Below, one piece after another: positions 59,024 through 64,000 of a stretch of DNA of 64,000 nt. The stretch comes from JALTBU01 sp964410645 (GTDB lineage: Bacteria > Campylobacterota > Campylobacteria > Campylobacterales > Nautiliaceae). The position numbers were made by a program, and so were the translations under genes. Under the pieces are notes generated by a model that worked only from the letters and a program-made list of their open reading frames with translations, had not been told where the DNA came from and searched no databases. The DNA is taken from contig CAYPHV010000001.1 of NCBI GenBank assembly GCA_964410645.1, forward strand, positions 1-64,000. The letters are read 5' to 3'. Numbering within the stretch: position 1 is the first letter of the stretch; each line of letters opens with the position of its first letter.

Positions 59024-59755
59024 TTGATAACAGCAATATTAATAGGAATTATAGCAGGTTTTTTCAGTGGTTTTTTAGGGGTGGGAGGAGGAACGATACT
59101 TGTGCCAAGCCTGCTGTTTTTAGGATTCGGAATAAAAGAGGCTATTGGTATAAGCGTAACCCAAATGATGATGAGCTCGATATTCGGAAGCTATTTAAAT
59201 TTTAAAAAAGGACTGTTAAAAATAAAACATGGATTTGCCCTGGCTATGGGAGGGATGCTCGGGGCAAGCCTAAGCGGTTTTATTGTAAAAATCGCACCAA
59301 AAGAAGTATTAGGAGCTGTTTTCTTACTACTGGTATTAATTGCTATTATCAGATTTTTCATTACAGTAAAAGAACCCGAAACGGAACCTCCCGTTGAAAA
59401 CAAAAAACTTTTTTTTATAGGATTTTTTGTAGGCGCAATTGCTATAAGCGTCGGTGTCGGAGGCGCTATTTTAATTACCCCGATATTAGTCGGTTTTTTG
59501 AAATATAAATTAAAAAGAACAGTAAGTCTCAGTCTGTTCTTCGTTGTTTTTTCCGCTACCAGCGGTTTTATTTCTCAAAGTATAGCGGGACATATTAATT
59601 ATACGGATGGCTTTACCATCGGCACCGCAAGTTTAATAGGAGTATATTTCGGAATAAATTTATATCACAGAATAAATACCAATATACATAAAAAAATACT
59701 TTTAAGCTGGTATATTTTTATATTCTTTGCTATGATATATAAATTATACTTTTAA
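59024..59755 (+). CDS. TSUP family (TauE/SafE) permease
   Basis: The 243-residue protein has about eight membrane helices with the two repeated motifs of the family. GFFSGFLGVGGGTILVPSLL is near residue 12 and VGAIAISVGVGGAILITPIL near 135. TSUP proteins move small anions such as sulfite, sulfoacetate or thiosulfate, but the substrate is not readable from sequence. The start is TTG at 59024 with AAAAGGAA upstream. It is followed 8 bases later by the unknown membrane protein. In a sulfur-using vent bacterium a sulfur anion is plausible. Confidence 0.9.
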   Translation: MITAILIGIIAGFFSGFLGVGGGTILVPSLLFLGFGIKEAIGISVTQMMMSSIFGSYLNFKKGLLKIKHGFALAMGGMLGASLSGFIVKIAPKEVLGAVFLLLVLIAIIRFFITVKEPETEPPVENKKLFFIGFFVGAIAISVGVGGAILITPILVGFLKYKLKRTVSLSLFFVVFSATSGFISQSIAGHINYTDGFTIGTASLIGVYFGINLYHRINTNIHKKILLSWYIFIFFAMIYKLYF

Positions 59756-59763
59756 GGAATTTT

Positions 59764-60216
59764 ATGAATACAAAATTAATAATAGAAATTTTGATAGTAT
59801 TAATAATCGGATATAGAATATATATTTTGGAAAGATTCGGTGTAAACTCGGCAGCCGATAAACTTTTTGCATTATATTATATTAAAAATCATTATTACAC
59901 AACAGGAATAATCATAATTTTTTATATATTTGAAATTGCAGGAATGGAATTATTAATAAGTAAAGTCGATATTCCTTTAATCTTTATCGGAATGATTGAA
60001 CTTTTTATGGTTTACAGACATATTTTTATTTCCTTAAAAACAGATGATAAAAACAATTATTTGGATACTGTTATAAAAAGAATGTTCAGAACGCTTACTT
60101 ATGATGAATATATTCAAATAAAAGAAGAGCTGTACAAACCTCAGCCAAAATGGAAATTATATTTTACTGAAATACTTGTATTTTTTTTCGCCATCTGGTC
60201 TATAGAAATAGCTTAA
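59764..60216 (+). CDS. Membrane protein of unknown function
   Basis: The 150-residue product has an N-terminal helix (about 3-22), two central helices (about 45-66 and 69-90) and a C-terminal helix (about 133-149). Between them is a charged, cytoplasmic-looking stretch TVIKRMFRTLTYDEYIQIKE. I recognise no family. It starts 8 bases after the TSUP gene, with a ribosome site AAGGAA, and precedes uvrA by 10 bases, so it is probably cotranscribed. Its link to the permease may be functional or only positional. Confidence 0.75.
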   Translation: MNTKLIIEILIVLIIGYRIYILERFGVNSAADKLFALYYIKNHYYTTGIIIIFYIFEIAGMELLISKVDIPLIFIGMIELFMVYRHIFISLKTDDKNNYLDTVIKRMFRTLTYDEYIQIKEELYKPQPKWKLYFTEILVFFFAIWSIEIA

Positions 60217-60226
60217 AGGAGAATAC

Positions 60227-63037
60227 TTGGACAAAATAAAAATTATAGGTGCAAAAGAAAACAACCTTAAAAACATTAACCTGGAAATTCCCAAAAACAA
60301 ACTTATAGTTTTTACAGGTCTTTCCGGAAGCGGAAAATCGACACTTGCATTTGATACACTTTATGCCGAAGGCCAAAGAAGATACATCGAATCGCTAAGT
60401 TCTTATGCAAGACAGTTTTTACAACGCACCGGAAAACCTGAGGTGGATAAAATAGAAGGGCTTACGCCGGCTATCGCCATTGATCAAAAAACAACATCCA
60501 AAAATCCGCGCTCAACCGTGGGGACAATTACGGAAATTTATGATTATTTAAGACTTCTTTACGCAAGAATCGGGATTCAATACTGCCATATTTGCGGTAA
60601 AAAAATTACCCAGATGACTCCTCAGGATATTATTAATGAAATTTTAAAACTTCCAGCGGGCAGCAAACTTATCATTTATGCCCCTTTGATCAAAGAAAAA
60701 AAAGGAGAATTTAACGATTTACTTGAAAAGTTAAGACACGAAGGAATAATAAGGGCATATATCAACGGAACCGTTGTAAGACTTGATGAGGATATCAAAC
60801 TTAAAAAAACAAAAAAACATACAATCAAAGCCGTTATAGACAGAGTTATCGTAAAAGAAGAAAACAAATCAAGAATAGCCGAAGCTGTCGAAAAAGCACT
60901 CAACAAAAGTTTCGGGGAGGTAGAAATTGAAATTTTAAATGCTAGTGAAATGGGTCTTAATAAAAATTTCATACATTATAGCGAACACAACGCCTGTTTT
61001 GACTGCAAAGTAAGCTTTGAAGAACTCGAACCTGTTAGTTTTTCTTTTAATTCTCCAAAAGGCGCATGTCCTAAATGCGGGGGTCTTGGAGTAACATATA
61101 CACTGGATATTGAAAAAGTAATTAAAGACAAACCGCTAAATAAAGGGGCAATTCCTCTAATTTGGGGATTTAACAAAAAATATTACCAGGAATTTTTTAA
61201 AGCGCTGTGCAATGAAACCGGCATCGATATGAACAAAAGTTTTTACGAGCTTGAAGAATATCAGAAAAAAACAATTCTTAACGGCACCGCCTATGAAATA
61301 ACATTTATATACGCAAAACACAAAATTACAAAACGATGGCCGGGACTGCGCCAGATAGCGCTTGATATGTATAAAGACAATGATTTAAGCGAGATTATGA
61401 GTGAAAGCGTCTGTCCGTTATGCAAAGGTTTTAGATTAAAACAGGAATCACTGGCGGTTAAAGTTGCAGACAAAACAATCGCCGAAATTATTTCTATGCC
61501 AATTGCCGATGCATATAAATTTTTTAATGATGCAAAAAATTTCAAATATCTCTCAGCACAGGGAAAAATTATAGCCCGGCCTATTTTAAAAGAAATACGT
61601 GAAAGACTCTTTTTTTTGATAGATGTGGGTCTTGGATATCTTACACTTCATAGAGACGCCAGAACAATAAGCGGAGGCGAAAGTCAAAGAATCAGAATTG
61701 CCTCTCAAATCGGAAGCGGACTAACCGGCGTTATGTATGTACTGGACGAACCAAGTATCGGACTCCATGAAAGAGATACCCTAAAACTTATTAATACACT
61801 TAAAAATTTAAGAGACAAAGGCAATACCGTAATAGTGGTAGAACATGACAGAGAAACAATATTAAATGCCGATTTTATAGTAGATATAGGACCTGGAGCC
61901 GGGAAAAAAGGCGGAAAAGTGGTGTTTAGCGGAAATGTCAAAAAATTAATGAAAAGCAATACAACAACCGCCAAATATCTCAGAAAAGAACTTGATATAA
62001 ATTACAGAAAAAACAGGCCCCAGAATAAATGGATTGAAATAAAAAATGTAAATATTCATAATATAAAAAACTTAAACGTTAAAATTCCTCTTAGAAATCT
62101 TGTATGCGTAACCGGGGTCAGCGGAAGCGGAAAAAGCTCACTTATTTTGCAGACACTCCTGCCTGTGGCAAAAGAAATATTAAATAACGCCCGCAAAATC
62201 AATAAAGTAAAAGGTGTGGAAATAAACGGACTTGAAAATCTTGATAAAGTCATTTATCTTGATCAAAGTCCGATAGGCAGAACTCCAAGAAGTAATCCGG
62301 CAACTTATACAGGCGTTTTTGACGATATAAGGTCTCTTTTTGCATCAACCCCGCAGGCACAGCTGCACGGTTACACGCCGGGAAGATTCAGTTTTAACAT
62401 AAAAGGGGGAAGATGCGAAACATGTAAAGGAGAAGGCCAGATAAAAATAGAAATGCACTTCCTGCCTGATGTAATGGTAACATGCGAAGCATGCAACGGA
62501 AAAAGATACAACGAACAGACACTTGAAATAAAATATAAAGAAAAAACAATTTCAGATATATTGGACATGAGTGTTGACGAAGCATATGAATTTTTCAATA
62601 AAATTCCGAAAATAAAAACCAAACTCAAAACCCTAAAAGATGTGGGGCTCGGATATATAACCCTTGGACAAAACGCCACAACCTTAAGCGGCGGAGAAGC
62701 ACAGAGGATAAAACTTTCAAAAGAGCTAAGCAGGCGCGATACCGGAAATACTTTGTATATTTTGGACGAACCCACAACCGGACTTCATTTTAAGGATATA
62801 GACAATTTAATGAAAGTTTTACAGCACCTGGTTGATCTGGGAAACAGCATAATTGTAATTGAACATAATCTTGATTTTATAAAAAATGCCGATTATATTA
62901 TAGATATGGGGCCTGAGGGCGGAGACAAAGGCGGAAAAATAATAGCTTACGGAAATATAGAAGAAATAATTAAAAAATATAAAAACAAAAGCTATACGGC
63001 AAAATATCTGGAAAAAGAGATAAAAGGTATTAATTGA
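60227..63037 (+). CDS. uvrA: Excinuclease ABC subunit UvrA
   Basis: UvrA is the damage-scanning ATPase of nucleotide excision repair. The 936-residue protein has two ABC modules: Walker A GLSGSGKST near residue 31 and GVSGSGKSS near 632. The signatures TISGGESQRIRIASQIGSGL and TLSGGEAQRIKLSKELSRR are also present, with the Walker B stretches LDEPSIGLHERD and LDEPTTGLHFKD. The zinc modules have CFDC/CPKC and CETC/CEAC pairs. The start is TTG at 60227 with AAAGGAG. The stop overlaps the ClC start (TTGA). It is far from uvrB, as in many genomes. Confidence 0.97.
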   Translation: MDKIKIIGAKENNLKNINLEIPKNKLIVFTGLSGSGKSTLAFDTLYAEGQRRYIESLSSYARQFLQRTGKPEVDKIEGLTPAIAIDQKTTSKNPRSTVGTITEIYDYLRLLYARIGIQYCHICGKKITQMTPQDIINEILKLPAGSKLIIYAPLIKEKKGEFNDLLEKLRHEGIIRAYINGTVVRLDEDIKLKKTKKHTIKAVIDRVIVKEENKSRIAEAVEKALNKSFGEVEIEILNASEMGLNKNFIHYSEHNACFDCKVSFEELEPVSFSFNSPKGACPKCGGLGVTYTLDIEKVIKDKPLNKGAIPLIWGFNKKYYQEFFKALCNETGIDMNKSFYELEEYQKKTILNGTAYEITFIYAKHKITKRWPGLRQIALDMYKDNDLSEIMSESVCPLCKGFRLKQESLAVKVADKTIAEIISMPIADAYKFFNDAKNFKYLSAQGKIIARPILKEIRERLFFLIDVGLGYLTLHRDARTISGGESQRIRIASQIGSGLTGVMYVLDEPSIGLHERDTLKLINTLKNLRDKGNTVIVVEHDRETILNADFIVDIGPGAGKKGGKVVFSGNVKKLMKSNTTTAKYLRKELDINYRKNRPQNKWIEIKNVNIHNIKNLNVKIPLRNLVCVTGVSGSGKSSLILQTLLPVAKEILNNARKINKVKGVEINGLENLDKVIYLDQSPIGRTPRSNPATYTGVFDDIRSLFASTPQAQLHGYTPGRFSFNIKGGRCETCKGEGQIKIEMHFLPDVMVTCEACNGKRYNEQTLEIKYKEKTISDILDMSVDEAYEFFNKIPKIKTKLKTLKDVGLGYITLGQNATTLSGGEAQRIKLSKELSRRDTGNTLYILDEPTTGLHFKDIDNLMKVLQHLVDLGNSIIVIEHNLDFIKNADYIIDMGPEGGDKGGKIIAYGNIEEIIKKYKNKSYTAKYLEKEIKGIN

Positions 63038-64000
63038 AATTTGACAGGGAAGAATTTACTCATTTTTTTATTATTCCAATTATTATAGGAATAATAGGAG
63101 GATTTTCGGCTTATATATTCAGATATTTAATTAAATTTTTTTCAAATATTTATAATAAAATAGATTTTTTAAACTCTAACGCAACATATATTATAACTAT
63201 TCCCGTTGTATTTTATATTTCATACAAAATAATTTCAAAAACACCTATAAATCCGTCAAATATCACTATTGACGAAATAGCTAAAAAAATACTGATACTC
63301 GGAGGAAATTTCTCTATCATTAAAGGTTTTTTAGTATTCATACTGGCATCATTTGCAATCGGATTCGGAGTGCCTGTGGGAAGAGAGGGCCCAATTGCAA
63401 AACTCGGAGGTCTCGGAAGCGAAATATTTTTAAAAATAATACACACTCCAAGAATAAATCTGCCCATTTATCTAAGTGCCGGAGTGTCAAGCGCGATATC
63501 GGCAACATTTAATGCGCCGGTAGCCGGCATCATACTGGGACTTGAAATGATAATGGGAAAAATTAATTCTTATATTTTAATACCGCTGATTGTCGCCTGT
63601 TCCACCGCTACACTTATTTCAAGAGAAATAATAGGAAATTTTGCAGCCTTTTATGTACCTCATCTGACTTATAATAACGATTATCTTTTTTATGTGCCTG
63701 TTGAGGGGATACTGTTTGGAATATTAAGCTTAATTTTTTTATTTTCCATAAAAGAATTCAGATTTTTAAAATACAAATATCAAAAAAAATGGGCTGAAAT
63801 TATTATCTTTTTGGGAATAATTGTTGGAATTTCCATATATTTGACTCCTCAAATAAAAGGGGTGGGATATTCATATATAGAACAGCTTTTTAATAATCAC
63901 TTTTCCATGTGCGACACGCTTGCCATAACACTTTCAAAATTATTAAATGTAATTATAAGCATAGGAAGCGGACTTTTCGGCGGTGTTTTATCCCCGAGTA
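63034..64000 (+). CDS. ClC-type voltage-gated chloride channel/antiporter (3' end cut by window)
   Basis: The frame starts with TTG at 63034, overlapping the uvrA TGA, and is open to the window edge (322 codons). The ClC selectivity motif GREGP is near residue 118 (VGREGPIAKLGGLGSEI). PINLPIYLSAGVSSAISATFNAPVAG-like sequence follows near 140, with the channel helix N. Several membrane helices fill the rest, and a third motif GSGLFGGVLSPS is just at the edge. ClC proteins exchange chloride for protons or act as channels; the gating Glu is the E of GREGP. Translation may be coupled to uvrA. Confidence 0.9.
   Translation, partial: MKFDREEFTHFFIIPIIIGIIGGFSAYIFRYLIKFFSNIYNKIDFLNSNATYIITIPVVFYISYKIISKTPINPSNITIDEIAKKILILGGNFSIIKGFLVFILASFAIGFGVPVGREGPIAKLGGLGSEIFLKIIHTPRINLPIYLSAGVSSAISATFNAPVAGIILGLEMIMGKINSYILIPLIVACSTATLISREIIGNFAAFYVPHLTYNNDYLFYVPVEGILFGILSLIFLFSIKEFRFLKYKYQKKWAEIIIFLGIIVGISIYLTPQIKGVGYSYIEQLFNNHFSMCDTLAITLSKLLNVIISIGSGLFGGVLSPS

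Noticed and set aside
1..64000. CRISPR array, insertion sequence, prophage, toxin-antitoxin or tRNA genes
   Set aside because: No spaced repeat array, transposase or tRNA-like cloverleaf was found; spacers are short and mostly carry promoters.

Overview
The window is AT-rich chromosomal DNA from a flagellated Gram-negative bacterium of the Campylobacterota (formerly Epsilonproteobacteria), most likely a vent-type lineage such as Nautiliales. This placement is inferred from gene order. The run fmt-birA-parA-parB-atpF'-atpF-atpH-atpA-atpG-atpD-atpC-tolQ-tolR-tolA-tolB-pal-cpoB-slyD is typical of the phylum, and so is fliP / glmU-coaBC-(unknown)-uppS-pilD-lptF-truA-rnpB. Almost all of the window is core genome. 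I see no insertion sequence, prophage, CRISPR array, tRNA or integrated element. Both edges cut genes: a type IV pilin-like gene on the left and a ClC channel on the right.

Layout. 1-8.5 kb: pilin, a small ZapA/ZapB-like pair, uvrB, a gamma-carbonic-anhydrase-like protein, mutS2, a zinc-ribbon thioredoxin, queA, pilT, gatC. 8.5-13.2 kb: hemL and atpZ, facing gspF and gspE/pilB. The gspE gene is interrupted by a 100-N scaffold gap that looks artefactual. 13.4-18.9 kb: ilvC, minD-minE, a divergent polysaccharide deacetylase, a dprA-like gene, a hypoxanthine-DNA glycosylase, ruvX, then a panE-like gene on the other strand. 18.9-22.4 kb: a 33-codon membrane-protein gene, trmA, fliP and a stator pair that resembles the sodium-type PomAB. 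22.4-30.2 kb: glmU to truA, the RNase P RNA and dnaJ. 30.2-36 kb: an M50 protease, lepB and folD facing a cytochrome c and a CitE-like gene, then glyS.

36-53.3 kb is one long leftward block: slyD, tol-pal, seven ATP synthase genes, parAB, birA, fmt and pstSCAB. The pst promoter carries a PhoB-like box at the canonical distance from its -10 element, and a rightward phoU-phoB-phoR set diverges from it. 55.3-59 kb is leftward: cheX-like, fliN, fliO, mnmG and two small unknown genes. 59-64 kb is rightward: a TSUP permease, an unknown membrane protein, uvrA and the partial ClC channel.

Functional themes are envelope energisation and motility (Tol-Pal, F-ATPase, stator, FliP/N/O), a dispersed type IV pilus/type II secretion machine (pilin, PilT, GspE, GspF, PilD), DNA repair (UvrA, UvrB, MutS2, glycosylase, RuvX, DprA) and phosphate acquisition with its regulator. 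Genes are tightly packed, with many 4-base ATGA overlaps, frequent TTG starts and very short leaders behind TGnTATAAT promoters. I found no clearly new multi-gene system. The most notable items are the resolvable assembly gap, the sodium-type stator, a hairpin that buries the cpoB start, the Pho box with an apparently soluble PhoR, and two unannotated-size membrane microproteins.
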